Assembly: GCF_050003625.1 (NCBI RefSeq)
Contig: NC_134397.1
Span: 197,243,063 to 197,307,062, forward strand
Direction: 5' to 3'
Length of the DNA: 64,000 bases
Origin: Haematobia irritans
Lineage: Eukaryota; Arthropoda; Insecta; Diptera; Muscidae
The position numbers and the translations under genes are program-made. Positions 33,441 through 45,962 of this stretch are shown piece after piece (position 1 is the first letter of the stretch; every line of letters starts with the position of its first letter). The notes beneath the pieces are model-generated. The model was given only the letters and a program-made list of their open reading frames with translations, searched no databases and had not been told where the DNA came from.

Positions 33441-35220
33441 TGTTTAGGCAGGCTTTAAGGGTTTCTTCTCCATCGAATGTAACTAATCTCATTTGAGGTC
33501 TAGGGTTGTCGTGAAAACAGATGAGTTGGTATTGTCTATCGGGTCATCGAATTCTGCTCGTAGTCCACTTCGAACATTGTCCTCGAACGTCAATGTGCAG
33601 AAGAATGGCCTATGACAGCGAGCTATACCTCGAGTGAAAGAAGTTTTCGAGGCAGGTTTTAAGTTTCTCTATGCTGTCGAAAGTAATTCACCTCATTTGG
33701 ATTGAAAGAGAGCGGAAAATGTGATAGTCGCAAGATCCGTAGAGATGCTTAAGAACTTCGCATTCGAGCTTTTGGAGTGCCCTTTTGATGACTTAGGCTG
33801 ACTTAGCGTTGTCGTGGAGCAAGATGGGTGGACCTTTTCTATCGAATAGCCTCTTTAACACAATTCAGTTAAGCAATGTAGAGCTTCTTCTTCATGTGAA
33901 AATCTCTCTACTTCGGCATCTCTACTGTGGCCTCTCATTCCTTTTCTTTGCTTCACATTAACGTACTGACTTCATTTCTCATCTCTCGTGAGAATTCAAT
34001 AAAAAGAGCTTTTTGTTGATTGGCGACCATTTCCTTTCAAGATCTTCGTAGAATTCTGCATGTTGTCCACTTCGATCATTATCTTCAATATCAATGTCAC
34101 TTTTCTATGGAAGACAGGCCTACGAAATATGGGAGAAGGTGTTGAGGCAGACTTTAAGGTCCTCTCCGCCATTGTAAGTAACTCACCTCATTTGGTTTGA
34201 AGGAGAGCGGAAAAGGTAATAGTCGTAAAATGTAAATGCTGAAGAACCTCCCATTCGAGCTTTTGGAATACCTTCTTGACGACGTAGTCTACATGGAGCC
34301 TGCCATTGTTATGGAGCGTTTTTTAAGGTTTTTGCAGTCAATGTATAGATTCTTGATAATATATGCATATCGTTAGAACATTTCCCAGTGCAATATGCCT
34401 TCCCAGTCCAAAATACAGATCATGACCTCTTTTGGTTGAAAATCTCATTTGGCTCTCAACTTCGGCATCTGTCCTGGTACTAGCAATGTCTTTATTTGCT
34501 TTACATTAAATAACATACAGGCACCATTTCTTATCTTCCGTAATGATTCGATAAAAACTTTTTATTTTTCGGAGATCATCTTCCTTCAATAATGCCTTTT
34601 GTAGTCTTTGTTGAATTATTCAGGTCGCCCGTTTCGTGCATTGCCTTTAAGGTCAATGTCTCCTTTTTTGTGCAGAAGACATACCTAAGACGGCGGGCTA
34701 TACGTCATATGGGAGGCTTTAAGTTAATCATCACCATAGTAAGTATCTCACTTTATTTGGTTTGACAGAGTGCGGCAATAGTGGTAATTGTTAAGTGCAA
34801 GATCCGTAGAGTACGGTAAATGCCGAAGAACCTCTCATTCTAGCTTTTGGAGTGCCCTTTTGACAACTAAAGCTATAAGGGGTATGATCTTATTGTTGAG
34901 CAAGGACATGTCTACTGGATCTTTTCATCGGTCTAGGCTCTTTTAAACGATTCAGTTAGGCAATGTAGAGTTCCTCGTAAATAGACGAGTTTCGTTCGAG
35001 CATTTTCCAGTGCCCGAGTTTTCCAGTCCTACAGAGTACAGGTAATGACTCTCATGGGGCCACCCATTGCTTTCTTTATTACGCATTAACGTACATACAC
35101 CATTTCTCAACTTCCGTGACCGACCATTGTTTTCGCCGGATTCTTCAGATCGTCGGCTTCGAGCAGAGTCTACAAGATCAAAGTTACCATTTTTGAGCAG
35201 CAAACTTGCTTAAGGCAGCA
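33440..35220. repeat. Diverged ~0.5-kb tandem repeats
   Basis: Phrases such as CATTCGAGCTTTTGGA (33765, 34252 and, diverged, 34838), CTCACCTCATTTGG (33.68, 34.19 kb) and TCATTCCTTTTCTTTGC-like blocks recur every 490-580 bp, three or more units with heavy divergence. A single unit portion also occurs at 27636-27850. No ORF runs through, so it is not an obvious decayed gene. Confidence 0.55.
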
Positions 35221-36380
35221 ACACTGCATATGTTCCGAGCGGCTTTATTTGTTATTAAAAAGGCTGAAGCCGCAAATCAAAGAAGATCAGATGTAAACAA
35301 TTTTGATTTTTTCCTCCTGGATATTCCATTTTTCCTGTAGCTACACATTTCGATAACTCCCTCTGAATCAGTTCAGTTTCCTAGAAACCTAAAAATACGG
35401 AATGTTTTTCCAATGTTGGAATATTTCTTCAGAAGAAAATTGTAACAGCCTGATCAATCGAAGTATAGCCTATCGCGACAAAGCCATTACTTTTTCCCAT
35501 CTTTCTGTCAATATACGGATACAGCTACAAACAAACGGCCCATCTTTTGACTAAATCCGCGCATCGACCCAATAATTGGCTTCTTGGTAATAACAAAATT
35601 CTGATCAGCCAAGTAATGCGTCTTTGAGTGGGTTATACTGCGTGGGCAGATAGAATTCCCATTTGAGTGTTTCCAAAGAAGTTTCATGGGTTTTGCAACA
35701 TGTCGCCGATCGTGCTACAAAAGTATCTTCTTGTGCCTTTCCAGGGCTCGAACCCAGATCACGAGATGCGACATGGGATACTAAGTGGATATTCTATATT
35801 GACGTAATCATAAAAGAGTTGGTGTTTGTTAACCGGAGGCAGTGGACACCAATATGTCATTATTTCCAAGCAGAAGGTATTGCTGGAGGTAATAACACTA
35901 GAACTTTTGGTAATGAGTTTTTCATCTCAACTACTTACCGAGTTTTTGATGGGTAGACATTATGGAAAAGTCTATCCAACATTTTGAGACCCTAAATACC
36001 TCAAAAAAAAACTATGAACTGCAGAAACATTTATAATTACCAAGGACACCATTTCTTGTTCCTTGATTACCAATGTCAGTCATCTGGAGTGATGTACTTG
36101 CTAACTAACACGGTTTCTGCTGAATGTCTTTTTTAGACAGTGTAGTCTTCTTAATACTTTGGACCACAGTTTGCATCCCTTTTACTGCCCAGCTGGGAAA
36201 AATTGATTGGCGAATGCATGGAAAGCACCATATCACGATATCAAATGACAATCTGCGTATTTCATTTCAATTAAAGATGAGTTCTGTGCCAATGAGAAGA
36301 TTTTGTTGTTGTGCTCCTCTTCAATTGCCCGAAAAATAAAACCTCATGAAAAACTCACTTGAAAATGACACTCATAACTG
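35221..36380. other. Region upstream of the neprilysin gene
   Basis: No coding exon recognised. Two ORFs of 97 and 71 codons (35663-35956, 36124-36339) lack domains. An upstream non-coding exon or enhancers of the downstream gene could lie here but nothing in the sequence proves it. Confidence 0.35.
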
Positions 36381-36389
36381 TCACTCATC

Positions 36390-36877
36390 TGCATTCACTC
36401 AGCCCAGTCAGTCAGTCAGTCAGTGAACGTGAATCCAAGCAAATGGTTGTCGCTAATCGCGTGCGGAGATCGGCTGACCGCAAGAAAACCGATTTTTAGT
36501 TTTGGATTCGAAATTAGAATTTATTGAGAGAGTGTGTGTGTGTGGTTGCTCAACAATTGTTTCCTTCGTTAATTGTTTTCATTGTGATAATTAATTTTTC
36601 GTACAGACACTCACACACTCACCAACATACACCCACGGTCACAGTAAGCGCACACACACACGTCCACATACATAGTGAAAAGTGTGTGCGGTGCTTTGTT
36701 TGGGGTAGAAATTTCGTATACAAAAAAACGTAAATTTTAAATGGTCTCTCGACTTTCAATTGTCCATGATTCCGGTTAATTGGCTTTAATGAAAAAGAGC
36801 TTGTGAGCAAACCAAAAAAAAAAAAAACAAACAACAACAAAAGCATTTTTTACGAATTAAAACAACAACAACAAAAT
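36390..36877 (+). promoter_or_regulatory. Candidate promoter and 5' UTR of the neprilysin gene
   Basis: A run of overlapping initiator-like CAGTCAGTCAGTCAGTCAG at 36405-36424 is followed by moderately GC sequence, (GT)n and (CA)n tracts and CAA-rich leader (ACAACAACAACAAA) immediately before ATG 36878. Fly promoters often use TCAGT initiators. No TATA box is evident. The start site is inferred, not shown. Confidence 0.35.
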
Positions 36878-39779
36878 ATGCCTTATCATGAGCATTTAAA
36901 TGGGGAAATGGCACAAAAACGTGACTTCCATACGATTGCCTTGCCCCAGGTGCATACAAATTCTCCAAGTTATGGTAGTCGCACATTTTCCATGTCCTCA
37001 ACATCCACCCAGAATTTCGGTTCAAAATCATCAAAATTGGGTTTGGGTGTTAATGCACAAACTGGCCGTCTTCAATGGTGTCCCGGCTTTACCTGTTGCA
37101 AACTTTTCATTATCATTCCAGTTATAATGCTACCCATAACCCTGGTCTTGGTTCTACTGATGCGTATGGATGGCATGCTAATGGCTTTGCAAATGCATCA
37201 ACATCATCATCATCACCATCATCATCAGGGTCAACAATATGATCAGGAGCCACCATTGTATCTTGAAGATTATGAAGGTGTTGTGGATAATGATCCCTAC
37301 CAGGATATGATCAATGAACAGTTGTTGATACCGCGCGATAAGAAGCGTCTTAGCGAAGAGGAGCGGCTGAAGCGTTGCATATCCTTCCAAAGATTTGGTC
37401 AAAGGGAAACCATCGATATGGAGGATCGTGATTTAATGAAAGATGCCCGAACCTCATTTTTGCCTCAGGATACCACGGTAATACCTCGTGAATGTTTAGA
37501 GGGTCTCAATGTTGGGAGTCGTATTAACTACAATGACTTTGATGTGAATGCTTTGTTGGAATCCTATGGAAGAAGAAGATTTCGTAGAGAACAATCTCTA
37601 CCAGAAGAGGAAGAACCCAAGGCTGCCAATGAAGCCTCCTTGGGATATGACGCCGAGGAGGCCGTAGCAGAAAGTGAAACTCCTCTAGCAGCGGATAGTT
37701 CAACAATGACCACAGAAACCGCTTCCCTTTTGCAATCTTTTTGGAATGCTCAAGGCAACAAGGAAAGTATACGAGAAGCCCAAGCGAGAACCATGAAAGA
37801 ATATATGGACACCTCAGTGGAGCCGTGTGATGATTTCTATCAATATGTATGTGGCAATTGGGAGAAATATCATCCTATACCCAAGGATAAGGCTGGCTTT
37901 GACACTTTCGAAATGTTAAGAGAAAATTTGGATAGTGTTTTGCGAGAGCTATTGGAATCCAAGGGTCCCGAAAAGAAAGTGGAACATATTGTCTCAAATA
38001 CCTATGATCAATTGCCCAATACTCAGGCTGATATTGTAAGGCCTCTGCAGGCTGAAGTCAATGAGAAACAGGAAAAAGAGAAATTAGTTCAACATCTGGT
38101 GGAGGAACGTGAGACTCTCGAAGGCATTCTAAGGCGTTACAAACGCAATGAACTCTTTACGAATACCAAAAGGAAACGTTTCTCATCTTCCTCCCCCTCG
38201 GCGCATCACAATGCCTCCGACAGCCCTGAGCTATATAAGCAAAAGACAATACCTATGACCAATACAAGGCAATCACCGGAACCCATTAATCCTGCAAATG
38301 ATGCTCACCTTAAGGCCCGCCATCTTTATCAGTCCTGTACCAACATTAAATTGCTAGAGAAAAGGGGTGTACAACCTCTATTGGATTTGGTGGAAAGTTT
38401 AGGTGGATGGCCGGTATTAGATGATAACTGGGATGGTTATGGTTTTGATTGGCTCAATCTAACGGCCCACCTAAGGCGTTACAATAATGACATCCTAATT
38501 GTCCAATGGGTAGGGCCTGACATTAAAAACTCCGATGAGAATATCATACAATTCGATCAGACCAATTTGGGTCTTCCCACCCGGGAATATTTTCTGCAGG
38601 ACATCAATGCTAAATATCTACAAGCCTATCAACGTTTCATGGCCGATATCATGCACAAATTGGGAGCACAAAAAGAAAAGGCTCTGCGAACAGCAGCCGA
38701 TTTGATTAACTTCGAAACTCATTTGGCTGCCATAACAGCTCCCGCGGAGAAGAGATTGAATGTCACAAAACTCTATAAGCGTATGACTCTAAGTAAATTA
38801 CGTGAGGATATTCCACAAATCGATTGGATTCGTTATCTTTCCATAATACAAGAGCGAAGTGTACAGGACTCGGAAGAGGTTGTCATCTATGCCACCCAGT
38901 ATATGCATGAATTGGTCTACCTGTTGAATGAATCAGAGCCTGAAACAATTGCCAACTATCTAATCTGGCGTTTTATACGACATCGCATTAACAATGTCGA
39001 TGATCGTTTCGATGATACCAAGCAAACCTTCTATCACACACTCTTTGGTCGTGAGGAGAGTCCCTCCCGTTGGAAAGTTTGTATATCGCAAGTGAATACC
39101 AATCTCGGTATGGCTTTGGGTTCGATGTTTGTGCGTAAATATTTCGATGAGAACAGTAAACAGGATACTCTGCGAATGACCCATGAGTTACAGCAAGCCT
39201 TTCGGGAAATACTTAAAACCACCGATTGGCTAGAGCCTGAAACGAAAATTTTGGCCGAACAAAAAGTCAATGCCATGTCTTTGAAAATCGGTTATCCAGA
39301 TTTTATACTCAATACTGAGGAGTTAAATGAGAAATATGCCGGCATAGAAATTGATCCGGATAAATATTTTGAAAATACTCTAAATGTGCTTTTGCACACC
39401 ACCCGCACAGAACAAAATAAACTCCATGAACCGGTGAATAAAACCACTTGGCAAACTGCTCCAGCCATTGTGAATGCCTACTACAGCCGTAATAAGAATC
39501 AAATAATGTTTCCCGCTGGTATACTCCAACCTCCATTCTATCATCGTCATTTTCCCAGAGCTTTGAATTTTGGAGGCATCGGTGTGGTCATTGGTCATGA
39601 ACTCACTCATGGTTTTGATGATAAAGGCCGTTTGTTCGATCGCAATGGCAGTATACACAAATGGTGGACCGATTCATCGATAAAGGGATTCGACGAGAGA
39701 GCCCGTTGTATTATAGCCCAATATGGTAACTACACTGTTGGTGAGGTGGGCATAGCATTGAATGGTGAAAGTACCCAAG
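36878..39779 (+). CDS. Nep4: Neprilysin (M13 metallopeptidase), exon 1
   Basis: Type II membrane zinc endopeptidase that cleaves small extracellular peptides. ATG 36878 (MPYHEHLNGE) is chosen because the frame upstream has only a GTG; A at -3 fits. This exon gives 967 codons plus one base. Visible: cytoplasmic tail 1-73 with KLGLGVNAQTGRLQWCPG; membrane segment about 75-95 (LFIIIPVIMLPITLVLVLL); His run about 108-116; acidic stalk with RRRFRR at 232-237; M13 N-domain from Cys317 (CDDFYQYVCGNW); insert with KRKR at 431-434; NAYYSRNKNQIMFPAGI; zinc motif HELTH at His907-Glu908-His911. Donor CAAG/GTGAGT at 39779/39780. With exon 2 the protein is 1075 residues, far longer than typical 750-800-residue neprilysins, and length and tail resemble Drosophila Nep4. 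Family certain; orthology likely. Confidence 0.93.
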
Positions 39780-39855
39780 GTGAGTATTGAGAGTTTTCTG
39801 ATGTTAGATCCGTATTTCGGATTCCATTAAAAGAAAATAAGACATAAGAAACAAT

Positions 39856-40921
39856 TTTTATACCCTCCACCATAGGATGGGGGGGTATATTAACTTCGTC
39901 ATTCCGTTTGTAACACATCGAAATATTGATCTAAGACCCCATAAACTATATATATTCTGGGTCGTGGTGAAATTCTGAGTCGATCTGAGCATGTCCTTCC
40001 GTCCGTCCGTCTGTTGAAATTACGCTAACTTCCGAACGAAACAAGCTATCGACTTGAAAATTGACACAAGTAGTTGTTATTGATGTAGGTCAGATGGTAT
40101 GGCAAATGGGTCATATCGGTCCACTTTTACGTATAGCCTCCATATAAACGGACCCCCAAATTTGACTTGCGAGGCCTCTAAGAGAAGCAAATTTCATCCG
40201 ATCCGGCTGAAATTTGATACATGGTGTTAGTATATAGTCTCTAACAACCATGCAAAAATTGGTTCACATCGGTCCATAATTATATATAGCCCCCATATAA
40301 ACCGATCCCCCGATTTGGATTGCGGAGCCTCTAAGAGAAGCAAATTTCATCTGATCCGGCTGAAATTTGGTACATGGCGTTAGTATATGGTCTCTAACAA
40401 CCATGCAAAAATTGGTCCACATCGGTTCATAATTATATATAGCCTCCATATAAACCGATCCCCCGATTTGGCTTTCAGAGCCTCTAAGAGAAACAAATTT
40501 TATCCGATACGGCTGAAATTTGGTACGGGATGTTAGTATATGGTATCCAACAACCATGCAGGAATTGGTTCTTATCAGTCCATAATTATATATAGCTCCC
40601 ATATAAACCGATCGCCAGATTTGACCTCCGGTGCCTTTTGGAGAAGCAAAATTCATTCGATCTGGTTGAAATTTGGTACGTGGTGGTAGTATATTATATT
40701 TAACAACCATGCCAAAAGTGGTCCATATCAGTCCATAATCATTTATAGCCCCCATATAAACCGATCCCGAGATTTGGTTTTGGAGCCTCTTGGAGGAGCA
40801 AAATTTCATCCGAGTGAGTTGAAATTTGTGGATGACAGTCTTTCGTAGAAGTTTCTACGCAATCCATGGTGGAGAGTACATAAGATTCGGCCTGGCCGAA
40901 CTTACGGCCATATATACTTGT
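39856..40921 (+). repeat. Complete family-1 INE-like element in the intron
   Basis: 5' hairpin TTTTTATACCCTCCACCATA, subterminal GTCCGTCCGTCTG block, four core units, 3' hairpin TTCGGCCTGGCCGAA and ATATACTTGTTTTT. It lacks the 29-bp-unit array found in other copies. A minus-strand frame is open for 181 codons through the core, in the 51-codon period. Confidence 0.87.
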
Positions 40922-40964
40922 TTTTCTTAACTTTTCGCCTGTTATCTCTACATAAAGACGTTAA

Positions 40965-41060
40965 GAATAGGTTGTGTTAGGTTAGGTATAGTGACAGCTC
41001 GATATTTCAGGCTCACTTAGATTATTCAATCCATTGTGATACCACAGTGGCTGAACTTTT
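40965..41060 (-). repeat. SINE 3' fragment
   Basis: GTTAGGTTAGGTATAGTGAC followed by TTTCAGGCTCACTTAGATTA and CCATTGTGATACCACAGTGG, matching the body of the SINE at 2165-2370 and 63629-63819 with more divergence. Confidence 0.65.
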
Positions 41061-41329
41061 CATTGGGCTAAACATAGAATAAAGGATTTTTATGTAACAA
41101 CCCAAAATAAATTCTTGTGAAGTATGACCATATCAAGATGAACATGTTAGGATGTACGAGTAAAAGCAATAACTTGGGAAGAGCTTGCAAATTATTTGCT
41201 TCTAAGCCAATGAAATTAAACGATAGTAATCTCTGCTTTGATAGTATCCAAGTAGCTGATCTCAAACGACCATAAGCAGACCAAGGCTTGAATATGAGCA
41301 CATGAGAGTTAGGTCTAGATGAGATACCA

Positions 41330-42475
41330 CACTGAAAAAAATATTGTCCTAATATAAAATAGTAGTATTTCGATCCAATTTTAAAACCTAAAGGTAATTT
41401 AGGTACATAAATTAAATCAAATTTGGCTTATACACACAAAAAAAAAATTTTCTGATTCAATCACGAAATTAATTGATCCAATTAATTTTTTAATTGAAAT
41501 GTCTTCAATCACGAAAATGATAGTATCAATCACAGTTTTAATTGGGCATAGAAAAAATTCTTGATTAAAAAATTAATTGATTTCATTGCCAAATTTCAAT
41601 TAATTTTTTAATTGATTCAATTAAAAATTTAATTGATGTTGATTGCAAAACTCAATTAATTTATTAATTAAAAAAGGTAACTATTTTCAATTACATTCTG
41701 AATTGGCTTAGAATTTTTATTTGGATTAACAATTGATTGTTTGAAAAAAAATTTTAACTAAAAATTTAAAACAAATGTTCATCATCATCATAAACTGACT
41801 TAGTCTTCCGAATTTGATTAAAAGTTAATTGTATCAATTAACTTTTTAATTAAAAATTTTAAAATGTTCAATCATTGACTTAATTAACTTAATGTTTCTA
41901 TCTTGATTAAAAAGTTAATTGTACCAATTAATTTATTAATTGAAAAAAATTTCAACTTCAATTAACTTTTTAATTGGAAATATTTTGGTGATATTTTTTT
42001 CTGTGTACCGATAAGTGTTTCATATAGCCCAAAAGGATGAGTTACATATAATGCGTTAATCCGTGCGTTGATGGAAGGATTGATACTTTTCAGTTTGAAG
42101 CACTCTAGCAAAATTGTTGCTTTCAAAGAGGAAATTCAAGACTTCAATCAACGGACGCATCAACGCAGGGTATGTAACTCAACCTTTACATACAGGTCTC
42201 CTGATTTAGCTTCTTCACAGAAAAAATATTTTTTATCTTCAATCACGAAATTAATTGATCCAATTCACTCGCGGAATTGATAGTATAAATCACCAAACTC
42301 AATAAAAATTTTAACTGAAAAAAAAACTGATACAACTAAATTTGTGATTGACTTTTGTTTCAATTAAAAATTTTGTTGAATCAATTAAATATTTAATTGA
42401 ATATTTTTTTAAAATTCTATTAAAATGTTAAATGGAAAATTTTTGGTGATATATGTTTCTGTGTTGAGGGGATAG
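41330..42475. repeat. MITE debris in the intron
   Basis: 41330-41430 begins ACACTGAAAAAAATATTGTC like the CACTGAAAAAA family. 41430-42005 and 42215-42470 are TTAATTGA-family copies (TGATTCAATCACGAAATTAA, TTTTTTTCTGTGTA). A 70-codon ORF at 42068-42280 lies between them and is not a gene. Confidence 0.6.
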
Positions 42476-42568
42476 GAAGCGCACTAAAACTAAAATTCCA
42501 CGATTTTATTTCCCGTGGTGATTATTTACACTGAAACAAATGCATGAGGCCAAAGATTTCACGTGATA

Positions 42569-45500
42569 ACAAGTATATACGGCCGTAAGTTCGGCCAGGC
42601 CGAAGCTTATGTACCCTCCACCATGGATTGCGTAGAAACTTCTTCTAAACACTGCCATCCACAATCGAATTACTTAAGTTGCGGTAACGCTTGCCGGTGG
42701 CAAGGATTCTTAAAACCTCCTAACACCGTCTTCTAAATTATATGTAAGCCCATACGTGGTATATATTAAATCAAAAAAGATCGATTAAATACGTATATAA
42801 TTCAGTTTGACAAAATTTTCTATAGAAATAAAATTTAAACAAAATTTTCTATAGAAAAAACAATTTTCACAAAATTTTCTATAAAAATAAAATTTTGATA
42901 AAATTTTCTATAGAAATAAAGTTTTTTACAAAATTTTCTGTTGAAATGAAATTTTACCAAAATTTTCTATAGAAATAAAATTTTAACAAAATCTTTTAGA
43001 AATAAAATTTTGACAAAATTTTTTTAGAAATAAAAGTTTGACAAAATTTTTTATAGAAATAAAATGTTGACAAAATTTGCTATAGAAATAAAATTTTGGT
43101 AGATTATTTTTGGCTCGAGTTGCAACCATGATTATGAACCGATATGGACCAATTTTTGTGTGATTGGGGATCGGCTATATATAACTATAGACCGATATGG
43201 ACTAATTTTGCTATGGTTGTTAGCGGCCATATACTAACACCACGTTCCAAATTTGAAACGGATCGGATGAATTTTGCTCCTCCAAGAGGCTCCGGAGGTC
43301 AAATCTGGAAAACGGTTTATATGGGGGCTATATATAATTATAGACCGGTATGGACCAATTCTGGCACGGTTGTTAGAGACCCTATACTAACACCATGTTC
43401 CAAATTTCAACCAAGCTAAATCTGGGGATCGGTTTATATGGGGGCTATATATAATTATGCACTGATGTGAACCAATTTTTGCATGGCTGTTAGAGACCAT
43501 ATACTAACACCATGTTCCAAATTTCAACCGGATCGGATGAAATTTGCTTCTCTTTGAGGCTCCGCAAACCAAATCTGGGGATCGGTTTATATGGGGGCTA
43601 TATATAATTATGAACTGATGTGGACCAATTTTTGCATGGTTGTTAGAGACCATATACCAACATCATGTACCAAATTTCAGCCGGATCGGATGAAATTTGT
43701 TCCTCTTTGATAGGTTAGGTTAGCCTCCTCTTTGATGCTCCGCAAGCCAAATCTGGGGATCGGTTTATATGGGGGCTATATATAATTATGGACCGATGTG
43801 GACCAATTTTAGCATGGTTGTTAGAGACCATATACTAACCGGCCAGCCGGATCGCATGACATTTGCTTCTCTTTGAGGCTCCGCAAGCCAAATCTGGGGA
43901 TTCGTTTATATGGGGGCTATATATAATTATGGACCGATGTGGACCAATTTTTGCATGGATGTTAGAGACCATATACTAACACGATGTACCAAATTTCAGT
44001 CGGATCGGATGAAATTTGCTTCTCTTAGAGGCATCGCAAGCCAAATTTGGGGCCCGTTTATATGGGGGCTATACGTAAAAGTGGACCGATATGGCCCATT
44101 TTCAATACATAATATATACCCCCCATCCTATGGTGGAGGGTATAAAAAGATCGATTAAATACGTATATAATTCAGTTTGACAAACTTTTCTATAGAAATA
44201 AAATTTTAACAAAATTTTCTATAGAAATAAAATGTTCTCAAAATTTTCTATAAAAATAAAATTTCGATAAAATTTTCCATGGAAATAAAGTTTTGACAAA
44301 ATTTTCTATAGAAATAAAATTTTGCCAAATTTTCTATAGAAATAAAATTTTAACAAAATTTTTTGGAAATAAAATTTTGACAAAATTTTTTGGAAATAAA
44401 ATTTTGACAAAATTTTCTATAGAAATAAAATTTTGGTAGATTATTTTTGGCTCGAGTGGCAACCATGATTATGAACCGATAGGGACCAATTTTTGTGCGA
44501 TTGGGGATCGGCTATACAAAACTATAGACCGATATGGAACAATTTTACTATGGTTGTTAGCGGCCATATACTAACACCACGTTCCACATTTGAACCGGAT
44601 CGGATGAATTTTGCTCCTCCAAGAGGCAACGGAGGTCAAATCTGGAGAACTGTTTATATGGGGGCTATATATAATTATTGACTGATATGGACCNNNNNNN
44701 NNNNNNNNNNNNNNNNNNNNNNNNNNNNNNNNNNNNNNNNNNNNNNNNNNNNNNNNNNNNNNNNNNNNNNNNNNNNNNNNNNNNNNNNNNNNNTTATATG
44801 GACCAATTCTCGCACGGTTGTTAGAGACCATATACTAACACCATGTTCCAAATTTCAACCAAGCTAAATCTGGGGATCGGTTTATATGGGGGCTATATAT
44901 AATTATGCACTGATGTGAACCAATTTTTGCATTGCTGTTAGAGACCATATACTAACACCATGTTCCAAATTTCAACCGGATCGGATGACATTTGCTTCTC
45001 TTTGAGGTTCCGCAAACCAAATCTGGGGATCGTTTTATATGGGGGCTATATATAATTATGAACCGATGTGAACCAATTCTTGCATGGTTGTTAGAGACCA
45101 TATACCAACATCATGTACCAAATTTCAGCCGCATTGGATGAAATTTGCTTCTCTTTGAGGCTCCGCAAGCCAAATCTGGGGATTCGTTTATATGGTGGCT
45201 ATATATAATTGTGAACCTATGTGGCCCAATTTTTGCATGGAAGTTAGAGACCATATACTAACACCACGTTCCACATTTGAACCGGATCGGATGAATTTTG
45301 CTCCTCCAAGAGGCTCCGGGGGTCAAATCTGGAGAACGGTTTATATGGGGGCTATATATAATTATGGACCGATATGGACCAATTCTCGCACGGTTGTTAG
45401 AGACCATATACTAACACCATGTTTCAAATTTCAACCAAGCTAAATCTGGGGATCGGTTTATATGAGGGCTATATATAATTATGCACTGATGTGAACCAAT

Positions 45501-45730
45501 TTTTGCATGGCTGTTAGAGGACCATATACTAACACCATGTTCCAAATTTCAAACGGATCGGATGAAATTTGCTTCTCTTAGAAGCTCTGCAAGCCAAATC
45601 AGGAGATCTGTTTATATGGGGGATATATATAATTATGGACCGATGTGGACCAATTTTAGCATGGTTGTTAGAGACCACATACCAACACCATGTACCAAAT
45701 ATCAGCCGGATCGAATGGACCTTAATTATA
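42569..45730 (-). repeat. INE-like family 1 tandem dimer in the intron
   Basis: 3' end AACAAGTATATACGGCCGTA with hairpin at 42569, 29-bp-unit array (42795-43110), core units and 5' hairpin ending GGTGGAGGGTATAAAAA at about 44147. It runs straight into GATCGATTAAATACG, another array (44175-44440) and more core units up to about 45730, where the second 5' end is missing. A 15-base GATAGGTTAGGTTAG insertion interrupts a unit at 43708-43722. Contains the assembly gap. Confidence 0.83.
44694..44793. other. Assembly gap (100 N)
   Basis: Exactly 100 N inside the core units of the INE-like tandem. The round number suggests a gap of unknown size. The ORF crossing it is meaningless. Confidence 0.98.
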
Positions 45731-45880
45731 TAGTCTCATATAAACCGATCTATTTTTGAATCCAAAATACCTCTACGTTACCAATATCAGGCAAATCGTC
45801 GGTATAGTTAGATGCCCAAAGAGTCGAAACGTATTATACCCCCATAACCATGTTATTATAGTGATGGTTATATAAAAGGA
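45720..45880 (-). repeat. INE-like family 2 fragment
   Basis: TAAACCGATCTATTTTTGAA, AAATACCTCTACGTTACCAA and TATCAGGCAAATCG are family-2 core words, then a decayed hairpin TTATACCCCCATAACCATG to ATGGTTATATAAAAGG. Confidence 0.55.
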
Positions 45881-45962
45881 TAAAAAGCGTGACATTAATC
45901 CAAATAATCAAAATCTCAGTTAACCGAAATAATCTTTCCATCAAAACAAGAATTTCTTTATC

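Noticed and set aside
35663..36339. 97- and 71-codon ORFs upstream of the neprilysin gene
   Set aside because: No M13 or other similarity; no consistent splice sites linking them to exon 1.
36803..36877. Upstream extension of the neprilysin frame to GTG 36803
   Set aside because: No ATG there; K/Q/N-rich leader typical of a 5' UTR. ATG 36878 is the first in frame.
44571..44831. 86-codon ORF across the N gap
   Set aside because: Translation includes unknown bases within a repeat.
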